From: Poseidonibacter lekithochrous | GTDB taxonomy: Bacteria > Campylobacterota > Campylobacteria > Campylobacterales > Arcobacteraceae | Direction of reading: 5' to 3' | Length of the DNA: 64,000 nucleotides | Assembly: GCF_018861145.1 (NCBI RefSeq) | Contig: NZ_JAHKQT010000023.1 | Location: 186,001-250,000 of the forward strand | Shown: positions 8,597-20,388 of the stretch, in pieces | Position numbering within the stretch: the stretch's first letter is position 1 | Layout: each line of letters opens with the position of its first letter | Translations under genes and position numbers: made by a program | Notes under the pieces: model-generated | The model's input: only the letters and a program-made list of their open reading frames with translations | Database searches by the model: none | What the model was told of the DNA's origin: nothing

Positions 8597-9067
8597 CTAT
8601 AAAACTACATATTTACAATTATAAAAATCATCCATTAGTATTCTAAGGGCTGACTTATCTAAAGCATCTTTATAAGCTATAACATATCTAAATTCAACAT
8701 TTTTTATTTCTAATTGATTTTCTTTTACGTATTTCATTGCATTTGTATAAAATATTTTTATATCTTCATCATGTATTGATTTTGCCTCAATTGTATTATT
8801 AGATTGAATTAAAAATATTTTTTCACCTTTAACACAAATTAAGTTTAATCCTTCTTTTTTTACTTTGTAGCCAATATCTTCATATTTTTTTACTGTACGA
8901 ACTTCTAATGTCAAACCATTTTTCTCATTTTCTTCATTTAATTTTTTTCTTTTTACTTTATCTCTTCTATTAATAAACATCTTAAAGAGTACTATTACTA
9001 TAATTATTGGAAATAAATGCCATAATTGATATACTGCATTGATTATAATATCGCTTAAACTACCCAT
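8597..9067 (-). CDS. Membrane-anchored Mrr-like restriction-endonuclease-fold protein, catalytic residues lost
   Basis: A 156-residue protein with one N-terminal membrane helix (about 15-32, LWHLFPIIIVIVLFKMF), a basic stretch, and a C-terminal domain like small Mrr-type restriction endonucleases. Those have a GY-V start, an IDLI strand and a QCKNW strand. Here the strands read GLNLIC and IQSNNT: the metal-binding Asp is N75 and the catalytic Lys is N90. It therefore probably keeps the fold but not the cleavage chemistry. It is coupled to the DUF1853 gene 2 bp downstream. The family call is inferred from motif spacing. Confidence 0.5.
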   Translation of the reverse strand: MGSLSDIIINAVYQLWHLFPIIIVIVLFKMFINRRDKVKRKKLNEENEKNGLTLEVRTVKKYEDIGYKVKKEGLNLICVKGEKIFLIQSNNTIEAKSIHDEDIKIFYTNAMKYVKENQLEIKNVEFRYVIAYKDALDKSALRILMDDFYNCKYVVL

Positions 9068-9202
9068 TATTGTTTTTCATATTATTCATTTTTTATATCC
9101 TAGTTTTATTAATTTGACCTTTTCGATTATATGATAATTTAGATTTTAAAGATATTTAGGAGTCTTGACCTTCTGTTGTTTACTTTCATTTACTTTATAT
9201 TT

Positions 9203-9224
9203 ATAAATGATTTAAATCATTTAT
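9203..9224. promoter_or_regulatory. 22-bp perfect palindrome, probable operator of the first RND operon
   Basis: The half-site ATAAATGATTT is followed immediately by its exact reverse complement, 38 bp before the RND permease start. The size and symmetry suit a TetR- or MarR-type dimer. No regulator gene adjoins this operon, so the cognate protein is unknown. No T-tract follows, so a terminator is unlikely. Confidence 0.5.
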
Positions 9225-9261
9225 GTATCATTTCACATAATAAGATGACGGAGAATAATAA

Positions 9262-12200
9262 ATGAATAAAGCAATAGAGTACTTCTTAAAAAACTCACGT
9301 CTTAACTATACTCTTTTAATTTTTATACTTATAATGGGTATTTTTGCTTATATAAAAATACCAAAAGAGATGTTTCCTACTGTTACTTTAGACAGTATTC
9401 AAGTTTCAGGAAGTTATAGTGGGGCTAGTGCAGATAATCTAAACAATTTTGCCGTAATAGAAATAGAGAATCAAATAGATACTATTTCAGGTATTGAAGA
9501 GATAAAATCAACTATTAGAAATGGAAGTTTTAATATTGAAGTTGAACTTCAAGATGGAGTTGATAAACAAGAAGTTAAAGATGATATTAGTGATGCTGTG
9601 AGTGCTGCTAAAAAATATCTTCCAAGTGATATGACGGAACCTACTGTATCAAGTGTTGAACGACAAAAATCACTTTTAAATGTATCTATATCTTCACAAG
9701 ATAGAACAAAAGCCCAAATATTAGATATCGCAGATACCATCAAGGCAAAATTGTATCAAGTGTCTAGTATTAGTGAGATTGAGATATTTGGAGATAGTGA
9801 TTTACAAATAGATCTTTATTTGGACCATAAAAAAATAAATATGTATGGCTTAGAAAGTAATTTAGTTATATCAGCACTTCAAAATTTTTCCTATATATAT
9901 CCAGTTGGCCAAATTGAACAAGTAGGAAATCATGTATATCTAACTGCAAATAATAATAAATTTGATAAAGAATTATGGGAAAATACAATTATAAAAGTAA
10001 ATGATAAAAAAGTTTATTTAAAAGATATTGCTGACATTTCAATTGATTATCCAACAGATGAAACAATTTCAAGATTAAATGGAAAAACTACTGTATCACT
10101 TAATGTATATAAAAATGATGAAGGTGATTCAATCGCTGTTGCAAATAAAATTCAAGATATCTTAGAAGAGTATGAAAAAACAAGTAGTGATTTAACTATA
10201 AGTGTTACAAGAGACTCTTCAGGTCCTGTTGGTGATAGAATAAAAACTATCATATCAAATATTACTTTAGGACTTATATTAGTTGGTCTTACTATGCATA
10301 TTCTTATTTCTACAAGATTATCATTAATAATAGTGATGGGAATACCATTTTCATTTATTTTAGGTCTTTTAGTTATCGAAACCATGGGATATAGTTTAAA
10401 TATGATTTCATTAATGGCTATTCTTATGTCTCTAGGAATTGTAGTTGATGATGCAATTATTGTAAGTGAAAATATACAAAGGCATTTAGATGAAGGCTCG
10501 GAATTAGATGAGGCTGTTTTAAATGGTGCAAAAGAGATGATAGCTCCTGTATTAATTGCAGCATTTACTACAATTTTCGCATTTTTACCTATGTTATTAA
10601 TAAGTGGAGAATTTGGTATCTTGATGATGCTTATACCAATAGTTATTTCTGTATTAATATTTGCATCACTTATTGAATCATTTATATTTTTACCTCTTCA
10701 TGCAAAACATATCTTAAAAAGAAAAGATAAAATGCTTGATTGGACAAAGGCATATGATTTTTATGAAAATATTTTACATAAGGTAATACACTATAAAAAA
10801 ACTTTTTTAGTTATGTTTTTTATAACTGTTCCTTTAATCACTTATCTTTTAATAAGCCAAAGTAGATTTCAAATGATGCCAGATATGGTTTCTAGAAATG
10901 TAACACTATCTTTTAAACTTGATGAATCAAAATCTTTAGAAGAGACAGACGTTATTACAAAACGATATGAAGAAATTCTTTTAAAAAATGCCAAAAAAAT
11001 ATTTATTAAAAATATCGATGCAACAGTTGGAAGATTTATAAATATAGCAAGTTCTAGTGAAATAATTGAAAATGGCTTTACTATAGCTTTAGAGCTTGAA
11101 GATACAAAAGAAGATGATTTTTTAAATAAATACGTTAATCCTGTATTGAATCTTAGCTTTGATTTTGAACAAGCAAGCAAGGTCCGAACAACCAATACAA
11201 ATGAATCAATGGAACAAATAAGAGAACTTGTAACTCCTTTAACAAAGGAAGATAAAGTTGTAGAATTTAACGTAGTAACAAGCAGGATTGGTATAGTAAA
11301 AACTGATATTGAATTAAAACTAAGTAGTGATAATAAAACTGCTCTTTTAGCAGGTATCAATACTCTTAAAACCGCAATCAGTGAAATAAAGGGAACAAAA
11401 GATATTGCAGATGATACTCAATTAGGGGATGCAGAATATAAGTTTTCATTAAATAATTATGCAATGAATTTAGGACTAACAGATAAAGAGATAGCTTCAC
11501 AGCTTACAAACTATTTTATGGAAAAAGATCAAGGTGATACTTTTAATAAAGATGGTGTAATCAATATTATGACTGAATCGATTTATAAAGATAGTATTGA
11601 TGAACTTAATCACTTTTTAATAGCAATAGATAATAAAAAAGTTGAACTCTCACAACTTGTTGATTTTAAAATTGAGAAAAATTTTGAAAAGATTGAAAAA
11701 GAAGATGGATTAATTCAGAAAAAAGTATTTGCAAATGTAGATACAAAAATAACAAGTGCAAATGAAGTTATAGCAAAACTTGATTCTACGATTAAAAAGA
11801 TAGAAAAAACAGGTGTAAGCATAGGATTTGGTGGTGAACGCGAAAAAAGTGCACAAATGGCAAGCGATATGATAAAAGCTTTTATGGTTGGTTTATTTTT
11901 GATATTTTTAACACTTCTTATAAATTTCCCATCTTTTAAAAGTGCATTTATTATTCTTTCTGTTATTCCTTTTACTGCCTTTGGAGCAATTTTAGGACAC
12001 ACTATTATGGGAATAAATCTAAATTCACAATCATTTATAGGAATGTTAGGACTTGCTGGAGTTGTAATTAATGATGGAATTATTATGTTAGATTTCTTGC
12101 ATGATACAAAAAATAGAAAAGAGTTCTTTATAAAAGCAAAACAAAGAGTAAGACCAATTTTAATTACATCAATTACTACGATACTAGGACTTTCTACTTT

Positions 12201-12339
12201 AATATTCTTCCCAACCGGAGAATCTATAATGCTTCAACCAATTGCTATTTCTCTTGGTTTTGGTATTGCTTGGGGAACGATATTAAATCTTATTTATGTA
12301 CCTGCTTTATACGCAACATTATTTAAAATAAAGGATTAA
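9262..12339 (+). CDS. RND efflux transporter permease subunit
   Basis: Inner-membrane resistance-nodulation-division permease of 1025 residues with the usual two 6-TM repeats and two large periplasmic loops. The N-terminus has a helix then a periplasmic GSYSGASADNLNNFAVIEIENQI block. TM4 carries the proton-relay pair in GIVVDDAIIVSEN. The TM10 equivalent reads GVVINDGIIMLDF, so the Lys seen in AcrB (AKNAILIVEF) is replaced by Asn, as in several non-AcrB subfamilies. It starts the operon permease-adaptor-TolC, an unusual order with the permease first. The ribosome site GGAGAA precedes the ATG. Substrate is unknown, probably a toxic organic compound. Confidence 0.9.
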   Translation: MNKAIEYFLKNSRLNYTLLIFILIMGIFAYIKIPKEMFPTVTLDSIQVSGSYSGASADNLNNFAVIEIENQIDTISGIEEIKSTIRNGSFNIEVELQDGVDKQEVKDDISDAVSAAKKYLPSDMTEPTVSSVERQKSLLNVSISSQDRTKAQILDIADTIKAKLYQVSSISEIEIFGDSDLQIDLYLDHKKINMYGLESNLVISALQNFSYIYPVGQIEQVGNHVYLTANNNKFDKELWENTIIKVNDKKVYLKDIADISIDYPTDETISRLNGKTTVSLNVYKNDEGDSIAVANKIQDILEEYEKTSSDLTISVTRDSSGPVGDRIKTIISNITLGLILVGLTMHILISTRLSLIIVMGIPFSFILGLLVIETMGYSLNMISLMAILMSLGIVVDDAIIVSENIQRHLDEGSELDEAVLNGAKEMIAPVLIAAFTTIFAFLPMLLISGEFGILMMLIPIVISVLIFASLIESFIFLPLHAKHILKRKDKMLDWTKAYDFYENILHKVIHYKKTFLVMFFITVPLITYLLISQSRFQMMPDMVSRNVTLSFKLDESKSLEETDVITKRYEEILLKNAKKIFIKNIDATVGRFINIASSSEIIENGFTIALELEDTKEDDFLNKYVNPVLNLSFDFEQASKVRTTNTNESMEQIRELVTPLTKEDKVVEFNVVTSRIGIVKTDIELKLSSDNKTALLAGINTLKTAISEIKGTKDIADDTQLGDAEYKFSLNNYAMNLGLTDKEIASQLTNYFMEKDQGDTFNKDGVINIMTESIYKDSIDELNHFLIAIDNKKVELSQLVDFKIEKNFEKIEKEDGLIQKKVFANVDTKITSANEVIAKLDSTIKKIEKTGVSIGFGGEREKSAQMASDMIKAFMVGLFLIFLTLLINFPSFKSAFIILSVIPFTAFGAILGHTIMGINLNSQSFIGMLGLAGVVINDGIIMLDFLHDTKNRKEFFIKAKQRVRPILITSITTILGLSTLIFFPTGESIMLQPIAISLGFGIAWGTILNLIYVPALYATLFKIKD

Positions 12340-12342
12340 ATT

Positions 12343-13047
12343 ATGAAAAAATATTTATTAATATTAATAACACCATTTATACTATTTGCTCAAAGTTATA
12401 TGGCGAAAGTTCAACCATATGATACATTTACAATATATGCACAAGCTTCAGGACAAATTGTAAAACTTGATAAAAGTGATGAAACAACAGTTGTAAATAA
12501 AACTCTAATAAAATTAGACACTAGTTTAGAACAAAAACAGTTGGAAATTTACAATAAACAACTTAGTTTATATAATAAAAAGTTGAAAATATTAGAAGAT
12601 AGTTATAAAAAATACATAACTCTTAAAGGTAAAAGTCAAGCAGAAAAAGATGATAAATTATATGTAATAATTGAACTTCAAATCTCTATAGAGTCATTAA
12701 AATTAAATATTAAAACTTTACAAGATACTTTAAAAAAGAAAGCAATTTTAGCAAAAGATTTATATATAAAAGAGTTTAAAGTAAATGTAGGAGACTATGT
12801 ATCTATTGGTACAGAACTAGCAAGTACGTATGATATAAGTAAATCAAAGCTTTTAGTATATGTCTCTGAAGATGATTATAAAGATATAGAAAATAAAAAA
12901 GTGTTAATAAATGGGAAAGAGAACATAGCAACAATAGAAAAAATTGATAAGACTTTAGATGAGACATTTGTATCTGCACATAAAATTACACTAACATTAA
13001 AAGATGATGATTTTGGGAAAGTTTTAAAAGTGGAGTTTGTAAAATGA
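12343..13047 (+). CDS. Periplasmic adaptor (membrane-fusion) protein, short form
   Basis: A 234-residue HlyD/AcrA-type adaptor linking the permease to the outer-membrane channel. It has a signal peptide (MKKYLLILITPFILFAQ), a split lipoyl-like domain (ASGQIVKLDKSDETTVVN and FKVNVGDYVSIGTELASTYD) around a long helical hairpin (about 65-135), and a beta-barrel segment. It is clearly shorter than AcrA-like adaptors (about 360-400), lacking most of the membrane-proximal domain, yet is intact and in frame. It lies 3 bp after the permease and overlaps the next gene by 4 bp. Confidence 0.8.
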   Translation: MKKYLLILITPFILFAQSYMAKVQPYDTFTIYAQASGQIVKLDKSDETTVVNKTLIKLDTSLEQKQLEIYNKQLSLYNKKLKILEDSYKKYITLKGKSQAEKDDKLYVIIELQISIESLKLNIKTLQDTLKKKAILAKDLYIKEFKVNVGDYVSIGTELASTYDISKSKLLVYVSEDDYKDIENKKVLINGKENIATIEKIDKTLDETFVSAHKITLTLKDDDFGKVLKVEFVK

Positions 13048-14210
13048 GAAATTTATCGAAAATAGTATTAGTATCCTTAGCACCATTATTGTCTTTTTCT
13101 AATGAAATACAGACATTATCAGATACAAAACAAGAAATAATTAAATTAAAACAAAAACAAATAGAGCAAAAAGAACAATCAAATAAATATGATTGGGTTT
13201 CTGATGTCAATTTAAATGCTAGTATTTCTAAAGATGAAGAGGATAGAAGAACAAATGACTATTACTTATCTATTTCACAAGAAATATTTAATTTTGGTGG
13301 AATAAGATCTCAAATAGATTATGCAACACAACTTAAGAAAATGGAAAGTTTAGATTTAGATATTAATACAAAAGATGATTTAAATACTATTTTCTCTTTA
13401 TTAGTAGATGTAAAAATAAATGATATATCATTAGAACAAAATACATTAAACCTTAAAAATAGTGAAATAAGCATAAGAAATAAAAAATCTGAATACAAAG
13501 CTGGGCAGCTTGATATCAGTGATTTAAACGATGCTATAATGACTAAAAATGAATTAAGTGATGCAAAAAAAGAATTAAACTTAGCAAAACTAGTAAATAT
13601 AAATAGTATTAAAAAATATACTAGTAAAAACTATAAAGAAATAAATATACCTGATATAAAACTAATGAATAAAGATACTTATATACAAAATGCAACATCA
13701 ATAAACTATGCAAAATTAGATGCAACTGTAAATAAATCATTATATAAAATAAAAAAAAGTGACTACTTACCTTCTTTAGCTCTTACAGGAAGATATGGAT
13801 ATGAAGATAGCAATGAAATGAATGGTGATGATTACTATAATTATGGATTAGAACTATCTATGCCACTTAGTTTAACTGCATCAAATGAAATTGAGCAAAG
13901 TAAATTGGATTACTTAATAAGTCAAAAAGAATTAGCAGAGGAACAAATAAATAGTTTATCTACCTATGAAGAAGCAGTTTTAAGTATAAATAGTTATAAA
14001 GATAGAATAACTCTTGCAAAAAAAGATATTAAACTTTATGATGAACTTTTAGAAGTAAATGAAGAAGAGTATAATGCAGGATATAAAACTATTGATGATG
14101 TTGAAACACTAAAAAATTCTAAGTTAATTAGAGCTTTGGATATTAAAACATATAAATTAAATATTCAAAAACAGATATTAAAACTATATTTTAATATCTC
14201 AAAAGTTTAA
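13044..14210 (+). CDS. TolC-family outer-membrane efflux protein
   Basis: A 388-residue outer-membrane factor with a signal peptide ending near SFSNE and the long alpha-helical repeats of the TolC fold. There are two related halves, each with coiled-coil helices and short beta segments (YYLSISQEIFNFGG and YYNYGLELSMPLSLTA). It overlaps the adaptor stop by 4 bp (ATGA), so the three genes form one tripartite efflux operon. Length is at the short end for TolC proteins (about 400-480). A hairpin directly after the stop ends the operon. Confidence 0.85.
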   Translation: MRNLSKIVLVSLAPLLSFSNEIQTLSDTKQEIIKLKQKQIEQKEQSNKYDWVSDVNLNASISKDEEDRRTNDYYLSISQEIFNFGGIRSQIDYATQLKKMESLDLDINTKDDLNTIFSLLVDVKINDISLEQNTLNLKNSEISIRNKKSEYKAGQLDISDLNDAIMTKNELSDAKKELNLAKLVNINSIKKYTSKNYKEINIPDIKLMNKDTYIQNATSINYAKLDATVNKSLYKIKKSDYLPSLALTGRYGYEDSNEMNGDDYYNYGLELSMPLSLTASNEIEQSKLDYLISQKELAEEQINSLSTYEEAVLSINSYKDRITLAKKDIKLYDELLEVNEEEYNAGYKTIDDVETLKNSKLIRALDIKTYKLNIQKQILKLYFNISKV

Positions 14211-14234
14211 AACCCTATTCTCTTGGGTTTTTTA
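14207..14234. terminator. Bidirectional terminator after the first RND operon
   Basis: AAAACCC, a 9-nt loop and GGGTTTT followed by further T residues. It separates the convergent tolC-like gene and the small membrane-protein gene, whose stop codon lies inside it. Confidence 0.65.
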
Positions 14235-14562
14235 CTTTGTTTATTTCCATAGTATATTTATATACCATAAAATCAAACATTCTTGTATTTTCATTTTTTT
14301 GAAAGAAAAAAATCATTTCTATTAGTCTAAAAGACATTCTAAAGAAGCCTGCAAAAGGAATTATGTATGTGATCATAGTAGAGTAAGTTCTATAAGGATA
14401 ATAGTTATCAAGTTCATCTTTTAATTCTTTTAATACCATACTCTCTTTTTGTAGTGTATCTCTATCTTGTGTTGAAATTGTTCTGATTGCTAGAAAGAAG
14501 TTAATTACAAACATCAAAGCATTTAAATTCCAACCAATTATACATATATCTAAGTAGCTCAT
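14215..14562 (-). CDS. Small membrane protein of unknown function
   Basis: A 115-residue protein, not recognised. The start is placed at the internal ATG at 14562 because GGAGAA sits just upstream and the longer reading would run into the divergent DUF2461 gene and its promoter. Two hydrophobic segments are visible (about IIGWNLNALMFVINFFLAI and MITYIIPFAGFFRMSF) flanking a charged helix with KELKDELDNYYPYRTYS. The C-terminal tail is basic and probably cytoplasmic. No motif suggests an activity. Confidence 0.6.
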   Translation of the reverse strand: MSYLDICIIGWNLNALMFVINFFLAIRTISTQDRDTLQKESMVLKELKDELDNYYPYRTYSTMITYIIPFAGFFRMSFRLIEMIFFFQKNENTRMFDFMVYKYTMEINKVKNPRE

Positions 14563-14608
14563 ATATTCTCCATTTTTTGTTAAAAGAATTATATCTAATT
14601 GTTTTTGA

Positions 14609-14614
14609 TATAAT
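14609..14614 (+). promoter_or_regulatory. -10 box of the DUF2461 gene
   Basis: TATAAT within GTTTTTGATATAATTTG, 28 bp before the ATG, matching the T-rich TGATATAAT pattern seen elsewhere in the window. Confidence 0.6.
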
Positions 14615-14641
14615 TTGAAAAAATAATAAAAATGGAAAATT

Positions 14642-15334
14642 ATGACTTTTAATGGATTTAAAAAAGAAGGTATAGAATTTTTAGAGCAATTAGAACTAAA
14701 TAATACAAAGGTTTGGTTTGAAAACAATAGACATATTTGGGAAGAGCATATTTTAAGACCAAATATAGCTTTTGTGGAAGAAATGGGAGAAACTTTAGAG
14801 ATACTAGTTCCTACAATTAAAGCAAAACCTAAAGTATCTGGTTCTTTATTTAAAATATATAGAGATACAAGATTTTCAAAAGATAAAACACCAATGAAAG
14901 ATAAGATTGGAATAATCTTTTGGCAGGGACTTGCTCATAGAATGCAAAGTGCTAGTTATTATTTCTTTTTTAATACACAAATGTATTATATAGCAACAGG
15001 AATTAGAACTTTTAAGCCACCTTTATTAAAAGCTTATAGAAAATATATTCAAAATAAAACAAATGCTATGACTTTACATAATATCTTAGAAGATATAAAA
15101 CAAAAAGGATATCAACTTCCAGAACCAAAATACAAAAGATTGCCACAAGGTTTTAAAGAAGAAGATGAATACTCTTATCTTTCAAAATACAATGCAATTT
15201 TTGGCTTTCAAACTTACGAACTAGATGATACTTTTTATAAAGAAGAAATAGTAGATAAAGCTTTTCAAGTTTTTCAAGATATGGATCAATTAAGACAATG
15301 GTTATATGAGCTTACACTTACGGTTGAGAATTAA
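14642..15334 (+). CDS. DUF2461 domain-containing protein
   Basis: A 230-residue member of DUF2461 (TIGR02453), a widespread family with no assigned function. The N-terminal FNGFKKEGIEFLEQLELNN and KVWFENNRHIWEE blocks are diagnostic. So is the central SGSLFKIYRDTRFSKDKTP followed by MKDKIGIIFW. The family shows the conserved Arg/Asp/Lys cluster of that central motif, which suggests an enzymatic or ligand-binding site, but nothing more specific can be said. Monocistronic with its own promoter. Confidence 0.85.
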   Translation: MTFNGFKKEGIEFLEQLELNNTKVWFENNRHIWEEHILRPNIAFVEEMGETLEILVPTIKAKPKVSGSLFKIYRDTRFSKDKTPMKDKIGIIFWQGLAHRMQSASYYFFFNTQMYYIATGIRTFKPPLLKAYRKYIQNKTNAMTLHNILEDIKQKGYQLPEPKYKRLPQGFKEEDEYSYLSKYNAIFGFQTYELDDTFYKEEIVDKAFQVFQDMDQLRQWLYELTLTVEN

Positions 15335-15357
15335 TTAAGGATATTAAATCATTTTAG

Positions 15358-15363
15358 TATAAT
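15358..15363 (+). promoter_or_regulatory. -10 box of the methyltransferase gene
   Basis: TATAAT in TTTTAGTATAATCAC, 32 bp upstream of the ATG. No -35 is evident. Confidence 0.5.
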
Positions 15364-15394
15364 CACTTTTTTAAAATAAATAAAATGGAAAACA

Positions 15395-18060
<2,666 letters not shown>

Positions 18061-18184
18061 ATGTGTTACTTTTTTCTATAGTTCATTAAACTATCTAAAT
18101 AATTCACTCAATTGCTAGGTATATACTATATTTTTATTTTATAATGAATCAAAATTTAAATATATTTAGAATAAGGCTACGTAA

Positions 18185-18658
18185 ATGAGTGAAGAAATTA
18201 AAAGAGAAAAATCATTAACTATGACAATGCTAATGACACCTGATAAAGCTAATTTCTCAGGAAAAAATGTTCATGGTGGTGAAATATTAAAGATGTTAGA
18301 CCATGTTGCATATGCTTGTGCAGCAAGATATACAGGAATGTATGCAGTTACATTATCAGTTGATATGGTATTATTTGAAAATCCTATAAAAATTGGTTCA
18401 TTAGTAACTTTCCATGCATCTGTAAATTATACAGGTAGAACATCAATGGAAATTGGTATTAAAGTAATTTCTGAAGATATAAAAGATCATACAATTAAAA
18501 ATACAAACGTTTGTTATTTTACAATGATTGCTGTTGATGAAGAAGGAAAACCAACTCCTGTTCCAAAGCTAAATCTTGTAACTGAAGACGATAAAAGAAG
18601 ATATGAAGATGCTATTAGAAGAAGAGAATCTAGAATGACTGCTAGAACTGGAAAATAG
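18185..18658 (+). CDS. Acyl-CoA thioesterase (hotdog fold, YciA-like)
   Basis: A 157-residue single-hotdog acyl-CoA hydrolase. The family signature NVHGGEILKMLDHVAYACAA contains the helix and catalytic acidic residue, and it is followed by YAVTLSVDMVLFENPIKIGSLV, both strongly conserved in YciA/BACH thioesterases. It likely releases free fatty acids from CoA in the cytoplasm. Monocistronic: a 125-bp AT-rich upstream region carries possible -10 boxes, and a very strong symmetric terminator follows. Confidence 0.88.
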   Translation: MSEEIKREKSLTMTMLMTPDKANFSGKNVHGGEILKMLDHVAYACAARYTGMYAVTLSVDMVLFENPIKIGSLVTFHASVNYTGRTSMEIGIKVISEDIKDHTIKNTNVCYFTMIAVDEEGKPTPVPKLNLVTEDDKRRYEDAIRRRESRMTARTGK

Positions 18659-18668
18659 TTAATTAATC

Positions 18669-18706
18669 AAAAAAAGGGGGATGATTTAAATCATCCCCCT
18701 TTTTTT
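18669..18706. terminator. 38-bp perfectly symmetric bidirectional terminator
   Basis: Seven A, five G, ATGATTTAAATCAT, five C and seven T make a perfect 38-bp palindrome. It gives a GC-clamped stem with a T tract on either strand, between the convergent thioesterase and ABC-F genes. Confidence 0.9.
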
Positions 18707-18726
18707 ATGTCTATTATAAAAATATA

Positions 18727-20313
18727 TTAAGCTTTTTGCTCAATATATTCTTCATAAGAACCTTTGAAATCTATAATAGATCCATCAGATTGAATTTCTA
18801 TAATTCTATTTGCATAAACATCAAGTAATTCCCTATCATGTGAAACACAAATAACAGAACCAGGATATGCAAGTAATCCTTCACCTAGTGCAATAATAGC
18901 TTCTAAGTCAAGGTGGTTTGTAGGCTCATCTAAAACCATAAAGTTAGGTTGTTCTAACATGATTTTTGAAAGCATCATTCTGTGTTTTTCACCACCAGAA
19001 CATGACTTAACTTTTTTCTCTTGCTCAGTACCATTAAATAACATTCTACCAAGACAGTTTCTAATTTCAGAAATATCTGCATTTCTATCAAAATCTCTTA
19101 ACCAATCATATAATGTAATATCACCATCAATTAAATCAGTTGCATTTTGAGGGAAATACCCGTTTTGAATTGTTGCACCCCAGTGAATATCTCCAGAGTC
19201 AGGTTTCATGTTTTCAACTATAATTTCACATAAAGTTGTTTTACCTGCACCATTTGGACCTATTAAAGCAATTTTATCATCTTTTTCAACAGTAAAAGAA
19301 ATATCATTTAATACAACTTCTCCATCAAAAGATTTAGATATATTTTTAACACTAAGTAATTCTTTACCAACTTCTCTTTTTTGTTTAAACATAATAGAAG
19401 GATCACGTCTTGAAGAAACTTTAATTTCTCCAACATTTAATTTATCAAGTTGTTTTTGTCTTGATGTTGCTTGTTTTGCTTTAGACGCATTAGCACTAAA
19501 TCTAGTAATGAATTTTTCTAATTCTTCTTTTTCTTTAAGCTTTTTGTTTACATCTGTTTCATTTTGTTTTGTAATTAACATAGAAGCAATATACCAATCA
19601 TCATAATTACCAGAGAACTCTCTAATTTGCTTATAATCAACATCTAAGATATTTGTACAAACAGCATTTAAGAAGTGTCTATCATGTGAGATTACAACCA
19701 TAGTACCATCATGATGTTGTAATTGATTTTCTAACCAACCAATAGTTTCAATATCAAGGTTATTCGTAGGCTCATCTAAAAATAATACATCAGGTTTTGG
19801 ATATAAAACTTGTGCAAGTAACACTTTAAATTTATCTCCACCTGTAATAGTTGACATTAAATCTGTTTGTTGAGCAGCAGGGAAACCTAAATCTTCTAAA
19901 ATTTTAGTAATTTTTACATCATATTCATAAGTTGGATCTTCTTCACAACAAATAATTTCTAATTCACCTAATCTATCACCCACTTCATCAGTATATTCAT
20001 CTAGGTATAATTTTTCTTTTTCTTTTATTGCATCAAATAGTCTTTTGTTTCCTAAAAGTACTGTATCAAAAATAGAATAGTTTTCATACGCAAATTGATT
20101 TTGTCCTAAAGTTCCAACTTTTTTACCATTTTGAACTTGGATTTCACCTTCAGTTGCTTCTTCTTTACCAGATAAAATATTTAAAAACGTTGTTTTACCA
20201 GCACCATTAGCACCAATTAATCCGTATCTTTTACCAGCATCTAATTTTACATTTATTTCTTGAAATAAAACTCTTGGACCAAAAGCTTTTTTAAGGTTTA
20301 CAGTTTGAACCAT
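18727..20313 (-). CDS. ABC-F family ATPase (YbiT-like)
   Basis: A 528-residue ABC-F protein: two ATP-binding cassettes in one chain with no membrane segments, and a linker between them. Such proteins act on the ribosome as translation factors or protection factors. The first cassette has GANGAGKTT and a variant signature TGGDKFKVLLAQ. The second has GPNGAGKTT and SGGEKHRMML. Walker B motifs are LFLDEPTNNLD and MVLDEPTNHLD. Length and the block FSANASKAKQATSRQKQLDK match the YbiT group. It is a single-gene unit. Confidence 0.9.
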   Translation of the reverse strand: MVQTVNLKKAFGPRVLFQEINVKLDAGKRYGLIGANGAGKTTFLNILSGKEEATEGEIQVQNGKKVGTLGQNQFAYENYSIFDTVLLGNKRLFDAIKEKEKLYLDEYTDEVGDRLGELEIICCEEDPTYEYDVKITKILEDLGFPAAQQTDLMSTITGGDKFKVLLAQVLYPKPDVLFLDEPTNNLDIETIGWLENQLQHHDGTMVVISHDRHFLNAVCTNILDVDYKQIREFSGNYDDWYIASMLITKQNETDVNKKLKEKEELEKFITRFSANASKAKQATSRQKQLDKLNVGEIKVSSRRDPSIMFKQKREVGKELLSVKNISKSFDGEVVLNDISFTVEKDDKIALIGPNGAGKTTLCEIIVENMKPDSGDIHWGATIQNGYFPQNATDLIDGDITLYDWLRDFDRNADISEIRNCLGRMLFNGTEQEKKVKSCSGGEKHRMMLSKIMLEQPNFMVLDEPTNHLDLEAIIALGEGLLAYPGSVICVSHDRELLDVYANRIIEIQSDGSIIDFKGSYEEYIEQKA

Positions 20314-20388
20314 ATTGTATTCTTCTCCATATTTTAGTATTCTTTTCTTGTTATGTCGCGATTATATCTAAAAAAATTTATTCTAAAG

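Noticed and set aside
10869-11360. 163-codon minus-strand ORF inside the first RND permease
   Set aside because: Fully contained in a strongly conserved coding sequence on the other strand; Ser/Leu-rich antisense composition and no start signal.
14563-14727. N-terminal extension of the small membrane-protein ORF
   Set aside because: It would overlap the DUF2461 gene and its promoter; a ribosome site supports the internal ATG at 14562.
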